Below, piece after piece: positions 1-7,226 of a DNA stretch of 16,691 bases. The DNA comes from Chitinophagaceae bacterium UBA2793 (GTDB lineage: Bacteria; Bacteroidota; Bacteroidia; Chitinophagales; Chitinophagaceae). The position numbers were made by a program, and so were the translations under genes. The notes below the pieces were generated by a model. That model saw only the letters and a program-made list of their open reading frames with translations. It had not been told where the DNA came from and searched no databases. How positions within the stretch are numbered: the first letter of the stretch is position 1; the number at the start of each line of letters is the position of its first letter. The stretch is from positions 91,301 through 107,991 of the forward strand of contig DEHT01000012.1 of assembly GCA_002352045.1 (NCBI GenBank). Reading direction: 5' to 3'.

Positions 1-51
1 GCTTAAGCCCAGGGCTATTGATTCAAATCCTCTCCCAGTGGGCTTTAGCCC
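1..51. repeat. Palindromic intergenic repeat motifs (GGGCTTTAGCCC type)
   Basis: The window opens inside a motif reading GCTTAAGCCC, which looks like GGGCTTAAGCCC with its first bases cut off by the edge. It is followed by AGGGCT, and at 40-51 by GGGCTTTAGCCC (5-bp arms, 2-nt centre). I recognise motifs of this kind as dispersed intergenic palindromes in Bacteroidota genomes. That family assignment is from memory and was not tested here. No reading frame through this stretch resembles a protein. Confidence 0.5.
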
Positions 52-138
52 AACTTAGTCGGACAATAGTATTAATAAATAAAAACAAAGCTTTACGAGC
101 AAGTATAAAACTACATTCGAACTGTTTTATAAATTTTC

Positions 139-167
139 AATGTTGTACAATGAAGTTTTACAACATT
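139..167. repeat. Hairpin-forming inverted repeat
   Basis: Perfect 9-bp arms AATGTTGTA (139-147) and TACAACATT (159-167) enclose an 11-nt loop. The repeat lies between the other two palindromes in the otherwise gene-free 1-297 region. It has no T-run that would make it a typical terminator and is probably part of the same compound intergenic element. Confidence 0.45.
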
Positions 168-192
168 TGGATAAAGCCTGTATTGGTTAAAA

Positions 193-230
193 CTTTTATT
201 TCCCCAACTTTAAGGTCGGGGAAATAAAAG
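193..230. repeat. Large 38-bp palindrome, possible terminator for ssb
   Basis: Exact 13-bp arms CTTTTATTTCCCC (193-205) and GGGGAAATAAAAG (218-230) surround a 12-nt centre that is itself nearly self-complementary (AACTTTAAGGTC). On the minus strand it lies about 70 nt past the ssb stop codon and is followed by TTTT, so it could terminate ssb transcripts. The AT-rich outer stem with a CCCC/GGGG core also fits a dispersed Bacteroidota palindrome. Confidence 0.6.
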
Positions 231-297
231 CAAAAGTCAATGGTAAAGAGCGATAGCACAATTTATCCTTATAATACCATGCCTTTTAATAAGTTGG

Positions 298-636
298 CTA
301 CTTTTTACCACCCATCATTACCAGCTCACCCATTTCTACTTCGGTAATATATTTTTTATTTCCTTCTTTATCGGTGTAGTTTCGGTTAATTAATTTTCCT
401 TCTAATACTATTTCCGAACCCTTTACTAAAAACTTTTCTACAATGTCTGCAACCTTGCCCCAGGCAATTACATTGTGCCATTGGGTATCAGTTACTTTTT
501 CGCCTTTTGCGTTGCGATAACTTTCATTGGTTGCCAGTGAAAAACGGGCCAGCTTTTTTCCGCTTTCTGTGTTGCGTACTTCCGGTGCGTTTCCTAAATT
601 TCCAATCAATTGAACTTTGTTTTTTAATGCGTACAT
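298..636 (-). CDS. ssb: Short single-stranded DNA-binding protein (SSB)
   Basis: This 112-residue protein is an SSB-type OB-fold that binds single-stranded DNA during replication, repair or recombination. Family hallmarks are the start MYALKNKVQLIGNLG, then ARFSLATNE, then the DTQWHNVIAWGK segment (W at about residues 53 and 59), then the VKGSEIVLEGKL strand. The ATG at 634-636 gives the usual SSB N-terminus. The protein stops right after the OB fold at GELVMMGGKK. It lacks the Gly/Pro-rich linker and the acidic DDxPF-like tip that recruits partner proteins in most bacterial SSBs. This suggests an accessory paralogue rather than the main replicative SSB. It diverges from the zinc-ribbon gene at 842. 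Confidence 0.93.
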   Translation of the reverse strand: MYALKNKVQLIGNLGNAPEVRNTESGKKLARFSLATNESYRNAKGEKVTDTQWHNVIAWGKVADIVEKFLVKGSEIVLEGKLINRNYTDKEGNKKYITEVEMGELVMMGGKK

Positions 637-729
637 AGCTGTAAAATTTGTGTTCCTTAAAATGGAACGGTTTAAAATTTATTTTGTTTGTCGGCAAGCC
701 AATTGGCCATTGACAACACAAAGATGCAG

Positions 730-787
730 TTACAAAAAACGGATAGTCGGTAGTTATTCATTTACTGCCGAATGTATCCGTTTGTAA
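730..787. repeat. Imperfect 58-bp inverted repeat between divergent genes
   Basis: The left half (730-753) runs TTACAAAAAACGGATA then GTCGGTAG. The right half (765-787) runs CTGCCGAATG then TATCCGTTTGTAA. TTACAAA..CGGATA pairs with TATCCGTTTGTAA with a 3-nt A-run bulge, and TCGGTAG pairs with CTGCCGA with one G-T wobble. It lies between ssb (minus) and the zinc-ribbon gene (plus), where it could act as a cruciform or regulator-binding site, or be a degenerate mobile palindrome. Confidence 0.5.
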
Positions 788-790
788 ACG

Positions 791-823
791 CTTGTACTTA
801 TAAAATATAGTTCGTATCTTTTG
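791..823 (+). promoter_or_regulatory. Likely Bacteroidota-type promoter
   Basis: CTTG (791-794), a 20-nt spacer, and TATCTTTTG (815-823) approximate the Bacteroidota TTTG / TAnnTTTG consensus with one mismatch in each element. Transcription would start around 826-830. This favours the ATG at 842 over the in-frame TTG at 821 as the start of the downstream gene. Confidence 0.45.
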
Positions 824-841
824 AAAATCAATTTGATTTAT

Positions 842-1213
842 ATGAGTACTGTTGCTGGCATAAAAACCTGTTTAAGTTGTGGCAAACCGGTAAAAGGCCG
901 AACCGACAAAAAGTTTTGTGATGATTATTGCAGAAATAACTTCAACAATCAATTAAAAAGCAGCAGCAGCAACCTGGTAAGAAATATCAACAATGCGTTG
1001 AGTAAAAACAGGCGAATATTGGAAGATGTTATTGGTGCAGAAGAAATGCAAAAAACTACCAAGGAAAAGCTATTACAAAAAGGATTTCAATTTAAATACC
1101 AAACACATTTATACAACAATAAAAAAGGAAATACTTATTTCTTTTGCTATGATATGGGCTATTTGCCGCTGGAGAATGATTGGTACCTGGTTGTAAAAAG
1201 AAAAGAAGAATAA
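842..1213 (+). CDS. Small zinc-ribbon protein (DUF2116-like)
   Basis: This 123-residue protein has four N-terminal cysteines, C10 and C13, then C26 and C30, in CLSCGKPVKGRTDKKFC..YC, spaced CxxC-x12-CxxxC. That pattern is a zinc ribbon of the DUF2116 or FCS type. The rest is basic and mixed (residues 40-123) with no recognised domain, and may be a nucleic-acid-binding regulator, though its function is unproven. The frame opens earlier at a TTG (821), but the promoter-like TATCTTTTG overlaps that codon, so ATG 842 is preferred. It ends 13 nt before the amidase gene, so the two are probably co-transcribed. Similar small proteins are frequent in Bacteroidota. Confidence 0.8.
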   Translation: MSTVAGIKTCLSCGKPVKGRTDKKFCDDYCRNNFNNQLKSSSSNLVRNINNALSKNRRILEDVIGAEEMQKTTKEKLLQKGFQFKYQTHLYNNKKGNTYFFCYDMGYLPLENDWYLVVKRKEE

Positions 1214-1226
1214 AAAAATTGTACAA

Positions 1227-2030
1227 ATGCTTAGCATCACCATTATACAAACCCACTTACATTGGGAAAATAAAGAAGCAAACCTAAGAATGCTGGAAGA
1301 TAAAATTAGAAACATTGGAGAACGAACAGAAGTAGTATTGTTGCCCGAAATGTTTAGTACAGGTTTTAGTATGCGCCCGGCAGAATTAGCCGAATCGATG
1401 CATGGAGAAACGGTGGCCTGGATGAAGGAGATAAGCGAAAAATATAAAATTGTTTTAGCGGGTTCGGTTATTATTAAAGAAGAAGAAAAATTTTATAATC
1501 GCTTTATTTGGATGTTGCCCAATGGGCAATACGGCACTTATGATAAACGGCATTTGTTTGCATTTGCAGGCGAGCATTTACAATATACAGCAGGCAATAA
1601 AAGAGCCATTGCCTCGGTAAAAGGCTGGAAAATAAACTTGCAGGTTTGCTACGACTTACGTTTTCCGGTATGGGCAAGGCAACAATTGCAAACCAAAGAA
1701 GATGGTGAAAAAGTACCCGAGTACGATGTTCTTATTTATGTAGCTAACTGGCCCGAACGGCGTAGCCATGCATGGAAAACGTTAATTTGTGCAAGGGCTA
1801 TAGAAAACCAGTGTTATGTAATAGGTGTAAACAGGGTAGGTAAGGATGGCAACAACCTTTATCATAGTGGCAATAGTTTGGTGATAGACCCTTTGGGAGA
1901 AGTACTCTATCACCAGGCCGATGAAGAAGATGTATTTACTATAACCCTGCAAAAGGAACATCTTGAAAATATTAGAACTAAATTTCCATTTTGGAAAGAC
2001 GGAGATCAATTTAATATTTTAGAAGAGTAG
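1227..2030 (+). CDS. yafV: Omega-amidase YafV-type carbon-nitrogen hydrolase
   Basis: This 267-residue cytoplasmic enzyme belongs to the nitrilase superfamily. The catalytic triad is visible: Glu41 in LLPEMFSTGF, Lys107 in YDKRHLFAFAGEH, Cys141 in LQVCYDLRFPVW. The combination of GEH after the Lys motif, VANWPERR, and the ARAIENQCYVIGVNRVG stretch is characteristic of the YafV branch. That branch hydrolyses 2-oxoglutaramate or 2-oxosuccinamate to the keto acid and ammonia, a repair step after glutamine or methionine transamination. The length is normal for the family. It follows the zinc-ribbon gene by 13 nt. Its stop is separated by one base from the stop of the convergent S41 gene, so neither transcript has room for a dedicated terminator. 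Confidence 0.92.
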   Translation: MLSITIIQTHLHWENKEANLRMLEDKIRNIGERTEVVLLPEMFSTGFSMRPAELAESMHGETVAWMKEISEKYKIVLAGSVIIKEEEKFYNRFIWMLPNGQYGTYDKRHLFAFAGEHLQYTAGNKRAIASVKGWKINLQVCYDLRFPVWARQQLQTKEDGEKVPEYDVLIYVANWPERRSHAWKTLICARAIENQCYVIGVNRVGKDGNNLYHSGNSLVIDPLGEVLYHQADEEDVFTITLQKEHLENIRTKFPFWKDGDQFNILEE

Positions 2031-2031
2031 A

Positions 2032-3534
2032 TTAGTTTTTTGTGGCAACTTCATGCATTATTCGTTTAATTACTTCACTCATTTTATAGTCGTATCCTTT
2101 TATTAATGCCTCATAGCTGGTACCAATATACCAATCGGGCAATACTCCGGTTCCGGTTTTAGGCACATGTTTATATTGTACCACTCGGTATAAAGGAAGG
2201 CGAACGCTTGTTTTGGTATTTGGAAGTTTTATATCCGGAATCATAATACCGCTATTGCCATGCCAACCTCCACCGGTTTCTTCACCCACCAGCAAAATAT
2301 TTTTTTGACCTTTTAAATTATTACACAACAGAGATGTAGCTGAAAAACTGGGCCCATTAATGAGCACATATAGTTTTCCGGAGTAATGATTTTTTCTTTT
2401 GGGACGATAAAGCTTTCGTTCCAAATGCCCTATATGGTATTTTCCATCAATTTTTTTTCGGCTTATAAAAAACATTTCTATTGAATTTAAAAAGCCTCCT
2501 TTTATATTTTTACCATAAGGTCCCACTCCTCTTGCCTTAGAATATACGGAATCTGCAATTTTAAAAGGGCTGTTGCTTAGGTATTTGGTAAGCAAAGTAG
2601 ATGACATTACTTTTCCGCCCCCATTGCTGCGTACATCTAAAATAAGTTGGTCAATTTTAGTTTTTCTAATTTCTCTAAAGGAGCGTCTAAAAAAACTACG
2701 GAGCCGGCCATTGCTAAATGTATTTAAAGTAATGGTAGCAAATTTGCCACTGCTGTCAATGGTAAACGACCTTAGCGACTGCAATTGTTTTTCCTTTGAA
2801 AACTTTGGCGGCTTGGGTGTTTTTCTTACTAAACTATCTCGTTTCTTTTTTGTGGTATCTTTTGCAGGGGTCCACAATGGAACATTAACGGTTTGAGCGT
2901 TACCCGAAGCATCAATATAATCAACAGAATAGGTTTTACTTAACCCATAAATATTTCTGTGATAATAGGGAAAGTTGCCGCTCATGCGTATATAGTTGAT
3001 ATTATTGGCATAACCATCCTCGGGCAAATAATTAAAAATACGGCCAATAAGCTGAGCCGGTTTTTGATGATTGATAGCGGTTACAATGGTGCCTCTTTTA
3101 AAAACGCTGTCTTTTCTATTGAGGTTTCCCGTTACTGCCAGAGAATCGTTCCACACTTTAAAGTATAGCGGAAAGGATGGAAGCTGTTTTCCCCTTATCC
3201 ATTTTACATAAGCTTTGCTACTGCCAATACTGGTGTGTCCGCAATGTATTTTATCAATAGTAGGTGCAAGAATTTTCCAAATAAATTGTTGCTCCGTCAT
3301 ACTGTCTTTAATAGAAGTATAGTATTGATTAAAATAATAATCCATACTGTCTTTAGATGTGTACCAATAAAGCGAAGGGTGTTTGGCTTCCAAAATATTT
3401 CTTAATAAACTAAAATCTTTTTGAAGAGCCCGGCTTGAAAATTTATTGTTAGGAGAATAGTTTTTGGTGGACACACAAGAGGCCAACAACAAAACAGACA
3501 ACAATAAAACAATAAACAATTTAAATTTATGCAT
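2032..3534 (-). CDS. S41-family peptidase lipoprotein
   Basis: This 500-residue exported serine peptidase of the S41 (C-terminal processing / tail-specific) family starts at ATG 3534. A TTG four codons upstream is also open but less likely. A hydrophobic signal segment ends in the lipobox LLASC (Cys20), so it is membrane-anchored. A PDZ-like stretch lies at about 120-165. The S41 core contains LDVRSNGGGKV (about 299-309), NGPSFSATSLL with the probable nucleophile Ser398, and GEETGGG (about 417-423). A Lys/Pro-rich segment (about 225-250) sits between the PDZ-like region and the core. Substrates are unknown. It is the last gene of the minus-strand block after the 3600-4229 lipoprotein, 65 nt downstream of it, and ends against the convergent amidase gene. 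Confidence 0.88.
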   Translation of the reverse strand: MHKFKLFIVLLLSVLLLASCVSTKNYSPNNKFSSRALQKDFSLLRNILEAKHPSLYWYTSKDSMDYYFNQYYTSIKDSMTEQQFIWKILAPTIDKIHCGHTSIGSSKAYVKWIRGKQLPSFPLYFKVWNDSLAVTGNLNRKDSVFKRGTIVTAINHQKPAQLIGRIFNYLPEDGYANNINYIRMSGNFPYYHRNIYGLSKTYSVDYIDASGNAQTVNVPLWTPAKDTTKKKRDSLVRKTPKPPKFSKEKQLQSLRSFTIDSSGKFATITLNTFSNGRLRSFFRRSFREIRKTKIDQLILDVRSNGGGKVMSSTLLTKYLSNSPFKIADSVYSKARGVGPYGKNIKGGFLNSIEMFFISRKKIDGKYHIGHLERKLYRPKRKNHYSGKLYVLINGPSFSATSLLCNNLKGQKNILLVGEETGGGWHGNSGIMIPDIKLPNTKTSVRLPLYRVVQYKHVPKTGTGVLPDWYIGTSYEALIKGYDYKMSEVIKRIMHEVATKN

Positions 3535-3599
3535 AGCAGGGTACAACTAAATTAAACTATTTAAGCCTGCTGCAAAAGAATAAATGTTTTTCTAATTTT

Positions 3600-4229
3600 T
3601 TAAGAAGTCCAGCGGTCGTTTACAAATGCTATCAATAAAAATTGATTACCGCTTTTTGTAAAAACCAATCTTAAACTTGTCCAATCCATTCCCTCGTACT
3701 TTTTATCAAAACCCGTAAAGTGATATTCTATAAATCGGCAACCGGGATATTTTTCTTTTAAATTGTTTAATGAATTGCCGCTACCAATAAAAGAGTCAAT
3801 AGCTGTTTTTTCTGCGTGTAAAAAATTGGCATTGTACACAAATTTTTCTATATAAGTTTTTGCTGACAAAAAAATTGAATCTTCTCCGGGGTCATAATCG
3901 CCCCAGTTTATTTTTTTATTGGATGAAAGCAGCCCTGCAAAATCAGCGCCGGTTAAAGTTTGATTGCCACTGCCAATAAAACCATAAGGAGAAAAATGAA
4001 CGCTGTCCGAAAAATAAAATGGCAGGCTATCGTAGCGTTTGTTTTTTAAAATTGATAAAACTTGTTGCCCTGTAACGCTAAGCAGCGAATCGGAGTTTAC
4101 AACTGTGGTAATTTTATTTATATCAGTATTTGAGGTATTGGTAGATGAAGAATCATCTTTTTCATTTTGCTTTTGATTGCTGCAGGACACAACAACTGAT
4201 AACAGCAATAGAAAATAAATGAAACGCAT
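3600..4229 (-). CDS. Conserved lipoprotein of unknown function
   Basis: This 209-residue protein starts MRFIYFLLLLSVVVSC. The lipobox VVSC (Cys16) marks it as a lipoprotein. A Ser/Thr/Asn-rich linker (about 17-45) leads to a globular region. The motifs VHFSPYGFIG, INWGDYDPGEDSI, YIEKFVYNANF, and near the end GMDWTSLRLVF with final RWTS resemble an uncharacterised exported family that I recall from Bacteroidota and Firmicutes, which shares W-G-Y-D-G and GMDW-SLRLVF blocks. No enzyme motif is visible. It begins 12 nt after the glycosidase gene stops, so it belongs to the same transcript. Confidence 0.8.
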   Translation of the reverse strand: MRFIYFLLLLSVVVSCSNQKQNEKDDSSSTNTSNTDINKITTVVNSDSLLSVTGQQVLSILKNKRYDSLPFYFSDSVHFSPYGFIGSGNQTLTGADFAGLLSSNKKINWGDYDPGEDSIFLSAKTYIEKFVYNANFLHAEKTAIDSFIGSGNSLNNLKEKYPGCRFIEYHFTGFDKKYEGMDWTSLRLVFTKSGNQFLLIAFVNDRWTS

Positions 4230-4241
4230 AAAAAGAAGGGT

Positions 4242-5309
4242 TTAATTTTTAAAAACTTCCATAGCAGAAACCGCTTTATTATTAAAGTCCCACAAGGCCT
4301 GGTTTTCCCAACTGGAACCATTGGTAGCCGTGGGGCCATATATCGAAATCCATTCGGCACCCCAATAACAAAACCCAAGCCCACGGTTGTTTTGGTTAAC
4401 GATGGATTTAATTTGTAACAAATAATCTTTTTGTCCTTGTTGCGTAGCCGGGTAAGTAGAAATTATTTGACTATTATCCCCAATAATATTATTGGTAAAA
4501 TCATTAAATCCAAAACTAAAGGGATAAGCTGTTTCGGCAATCACTATCGGCTTGTTGAAACTGCCGGTTAAATTATGGAGAGCAGTTTTTAGTGAACTTA
4601 AATCTTTCCCATGCCACAATGGATAAAACGAAACGGCCATTATATCATAGTCTATCGATGAAAGGCCGTTAAAAAAATAATTAGCATCGCTATAGCCTGC
4701 ACAGTGCAACATTATTTTACATGTTGGTGCAAAGCTTCGTACAGCCTGGCTTGCTGCGGTAAGCAGTTCTTTTAACTGTGCCGGGTTAGAACTCATTTTA
4801 CCCTCAGGCCACAAAAAGCCATCATTTATTTCGTTGCCTATTTGTATATAATCGGGGTTTATTTCCTGGGCTATTTTTTTGGTATATGCAGTTACACTGT
4901 CTTTTAATTGTGCAAAACTACTGCTCGCCCATGCGGCAGGTTTTTGCTGATGGCCGGGGTCGGCCCAGGTATCGGAATAATGAACCGTAATCCAAACCTT
5001 TAAACCCAAGCTTTTAATTTCCTGTGCAAGCGTTTTAACGCCGTTAAAAGAGGAGGTTGCATTGGCAGGTTGATGCCACAAACGCAGACGAACACAATTA
5101 GCACCATTTGCTTTTAAAGTTTGCAACATGTCTTCGGGATTGCCGGCTGCATTTTTTATAACAAGGCCCAAAGCCCTTATTTCAGGCAACAAAGACATAT
5201 CGGCTGCCTTTATCTCCAACTCATTGCCCGAAGGATTGTTGGGTGTCTTATTTTTTGAGCAGGAAAAAAATAAAAAAATAAAACAGTAAAGGAGTGTAAT
5301 CGGTTTCAA
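4242..5309 (-). CDS. Glycoside hydrolase family 53 lipoprotein (endo-beta-1,4-galactanase type)
   Basis: This 355-residue lipoprotein (FFSC lipobox, Cys17) has a TIM-barrel GH53 domain. Family blocks are VRLRLWHQP (73-81), HYSDTWADPGHQ (110-121), IQIGNE with general acid Glu160, SFYPLWHG (227-234), and IVIAETAYPF with nucleophile Glu259. GH53 enzymes cleave beta-1,4-galactan or type I arabinogalactan. As a lipoprotein it would act at the cell surface or in the periplasm. The start must be a TTG at 5307-5309: the frame upstream is closed by the thiL stop, only 3 nt away, and the next Met lies past the signal peptide. Translation is probably coupled to thiL. No SusC/SusD or transporter genes are nearby. 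Confidence 0.9.
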   Translation of the reverse strand: MKPITLLYCFIFLFFSCSKNKTPNNPSGNELEIKAADMSLLPEIRALGLVIKNAAGNPEDMLQTLKANGANCVRLRLWHQPANATSSFNGVKTLAQEIKSLGLKVWITVHYSDTWADPGHQQKPAAWASSSFAQLKDSVTAYTKKIAQEINPDYIQIGNEINDGFLWPEGKMSSNPAQLKELLTAASQAVRSFAPTCKIMLHCAGYSDANYFFNGLSSIDYDIMAVSFYPLWHGKDLSSLKTALHNLTGSFNKPIVIAETAYPFSFGFNDFTNNIIGDNSQIISTYPATQQGQKDYLLQIKSIVNQNNRGLGFCYWGAEWISIYGPTATNGSSWENQALWDFNNKAVSAMEVFKN

Positions 5310-5312
5310 TGA

Positions 5313-6341
5313 TTATTTTTTATGATGATTCCAGCCTTGGGCAATTAATTCATGTTTATTTCCGGCACGGGTAATTAAATGTTTGCCCTCGGCTGCATCG
5401 GTAATATATCCAATAATACTTATAGCACTGTTGGTTTTTATTTTTTCATAATCGCCCTGGCTTACGGTAAACAACAATTCATAGTCTTCGCCGCCACTCA
5501 ATGCACAAGCGGTAGGGTCTAATTGCAATTTGTAGGCAAACTCTTTTGCTTCATCCTGAAGCGGCAGCTTGTCTTCGTACAACACACAGCCCACATTGCT
5601 TTGTTTGCAAATATGCATAAGGTCGCTGCTGAGGCCATCACTAATATCCATCATGCTCGATGGTTTAATTTCGGCTTCGGCAAAATATTCAACAATGTCT
5701 TTTCTTGCCTCGGGTTTTAGTAAACGCCCTACAATGTATGCCTGGTTTTCCAGGTCGGGCTGAGCACCCGTTTCTTCAAAAATTTTCTTTTCTCTTTCTA
5801 AAATGGTTAAGCCTAAAAATGCGCCACCCAATGCACCGCTTACGCAAATAAGGTCGCCACTTTTGGCTCCACTTCGGGTTACATAATTACCCGGTGCCAC
5901 TTCGCCTATGGCAGTAATGCTAATTACAAATCCTTTTTGAGAGCTGGTGGTATCGCCTCCTATTAAATCTACCTGGTATTGTTCACAGGCCGCATAAATG
6001 CCGGCATAAAAATCTTCTAAGGCTTCTACACTAAAGCGGTTGCTAAACCCAATGCTTACGGTAATTTGAGTAGGTGTAGCATTCATGGCATATATATCGC
6101 TTAGGTTTACTACCACGGCTTTATAACCCAAATGTTTGAGCGGTGTATAGCTTAAATCAAAATGAATGCCTTCCAGTAAAAGGTCGGTTGATACTACGGT
6201 TTGCCTGCCGAAATGATCTATTACAGCACCATCGTCTCCGGCCGATAATTGTGTTGAACTATTTTTTGTATCGTTATTTTTAAGGAGATGATCTATTAAA
6301 CCAAACTCTCCGAGTGTATTCACTTCTGTACGATTTTCCAT
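5313..6341 (-). CDS. thiL: Thiamine-monophosphate kinase
   Basis: This 342-residue enzyme phosphorylates thiamine monophosphate to thiamine diphosphate with ATP, the last step of cofactor synthesis. It has the PurM/AIR-synthase fold. Visible motifs are SAGDDGAV (Gly35-Asp36-Asp37, metal binding), STDLLLEGIHFD (51-62), NLSDIYAMNA (79-88), DLIGGDTT (125-132), then MMDISDGLSSDL and ALSGGEDYELLFT. The length is normal and the ATG at 6339-6341 gives the standard N-terminus with a short FGLIDHLL segment. A TAAATTGC element 5 nt before the ATG resembles a degenerate promoter -7 box. It heads the minus-strand block, with no other thiamine genes in view. Confidence 0.95.
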   Translation of the reverse strand: MENRTEVNTLGEFGLIDHLLKNNDTKNSSTQLSAGDDGAVIDHFGRQTVVSTDLLLEGIHFDLSYTPLKHLGYKAVVVNLSDIYAMNATPTQITVSIGFSNRFSVEALEDFYAGIYAACEQYQVDLIGGDTTSSQKGFVISITAIGEVAPGNYVTRSGAKSGDLICVSGALGGAFLGLTILEREKKIFEETGAQPDLENQAYIVGRLLKPEARKDIVEYFAEAEIKPSSMMDISDGLSSDLMHICKQSNVGCVLYEDKLPLQDEAKEFAYKLQLDPTACALSGGEDYELLFTVSQGDYEKIKTNSAISIIGYITDAAEGKHLITRAGNKHELIAQGWNHHKK

Positions 6342-6400
6342 GGCTGCAATTTACGCAGAAAAGATTTCTACTTTAAAAATTAAGCTAAACAATGAGCATT

Positions 6401-6428
6401 AAAAAACCCCGCTATCGGCGGGGCTTTT
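6401..6428 (-). terminator. Intrinsic terminator of adk
   Basis: The stem CCCCGC (6407-6412) pairs with GCGGGG (6418-6423) around a 5-nt loop and is flanked by AAAAAA and CTTTT. Read on the minus strand it is a GC stem followed by a run of six T, starting a few nt past the adk stop. It isolates adk from thiL. Confidence 0.9.
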
Positions 6429-6432
6429 ACAG

Positions 6433-7008
6433 TTATAATCTATTATCAATTTCTAAAGAAAGACTGTTAAAAATATCGTCAATACCACCTTCTCCTTTTA
6501 CCATTACCACTTTATCAAAGCGTCGGTAGTAATCGGCTACGGCTTCTGTTTTGGTACGGTATTCTACAATTCTTGCTCTTATCACCTGCTCATTGCTGTC
6601 ATCACTCCTGCCGCTGGTTTCACCACGTTTTAATAATCGTTTTACCAATTCGTCTTCGCTTACATCCAACGCCAGCATTACCGCAATGTTTGTTTTTTTA
6701 AGCTCCAATAAATTATCCAAAGCCTCAGCCTGTGCTGAAGTGCGAGGGAAGCCATCAAATAGAAAGCCTTTGGCCTCCGCATTTTCATCTAATGCAGAAC
6801 TTATCATTCCTATTACCACTTCGTCGGGAACCAACTGGCCCTTATCCATAAAATTTTTAGCTTCCATACCAAGCGGAGTTTGCCGGCTAATTTCGGAGCG
6901 GAGCAAATCGCCGGTGCTCAAATGTTTTAAACCATACTTGCTAATGAGCTTTTCGCTTTGTGTACCCTTGCCACTGCCCGGAGGGCCAAAAAGAATTAAA
7001 TTGAACAT
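6433..7008 (-). CDS. adk: Adenylate kinase
   Basis: This 191-residue cytoplasmic enzyme interconverts ATP + AMP with 2 ADP. Motifs are the P-loop GPPGSGKGT (8-16), LSTGDLLRSE (30-39, AMP binding), FLFDGFPRT (82-90), and the arginine-rich segment KRLLKRGETSGRSDD leading to RIVEYRTKT. The LID is the short type without a zinc-binding cysteine cluster, which accounts for the length. The ATG at 7006-7008 gives the standard MFNLILFGPPG start. It is monocistronic in appearance, with a strong terminator just after the stop and a divergent aminotransferase upstream. Confidence 0.96.
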   Translation of the reverse strand: MFNLILFGPPGSGKGTQSEKLISKYGLKHLSTGDLLRSEISRQTPLGMEAKNFMDKGQLVPDEVVIGMISSALDENAEAKGFLFDGFPRTSAQAEALDNLLELKKTNIAVMLALDVSEDELVKRLLKRGETSGRSDDSNEQVIRARIVEYRTKTEAVADYYRRFDKVVMVKGEGGIDDIFNSLSLEIDNRL

Positions 7009-7163
7009 AGTTTTTCTACTAAACAGTTTATTGTTTTAATGGTTTGGCAGTCAATCGAAATTACCACTATTGTGGGCGGGTGAAAATACGTTTTTTTCAG
7101 GGTATAAAAACTTTTAATACCATTTTTTTTAATAATATACTCTGTTATACAATGTTTATCTGC

Positions 7164-7194
7164 TTTGAAAACCTCTGCTTATCAAGTACCTTTG
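7164..7194 (+). promoter_or_regulatory. Canonical Bacteroidota promoter for the aminotransferase gene
   Basis: TTTG (7164-7167), a 19-nt spacer, and TACCTTTG (7187-7194) match the Bacteroidota primary sigma factor consensus TTTG-N19-TAnnTTTG exactly. Transcription should begin around 7199-7202, giving a leader of about 25 nt before the ATG at 7227. Confidence 0.85.
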
Positions 7195-7226
7195 CGTTGT
7201 TTTAAAATTATAAAATTGTATAAAAA

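Noticed and set aside
18..227. 69-residue plus-strand open frame in the left edge
   Set aside because: It runs through the palindromic repeats, has no protein-like pattern, and has no start signal. It is a by-product of repeat DNA.
524..721. 65-residue minus-strand frame overlapping the ssb start
   Set aside because: It shadows ssb in a different frame, and the ssb frame is clearly the coding one.
821..841. TTG start adding seven residues to the zinc-ribbon protein
   Set aside because: The codon overlaps a promoter-like TATCTTTTG, and an ATG at 842 gives a compact protein.
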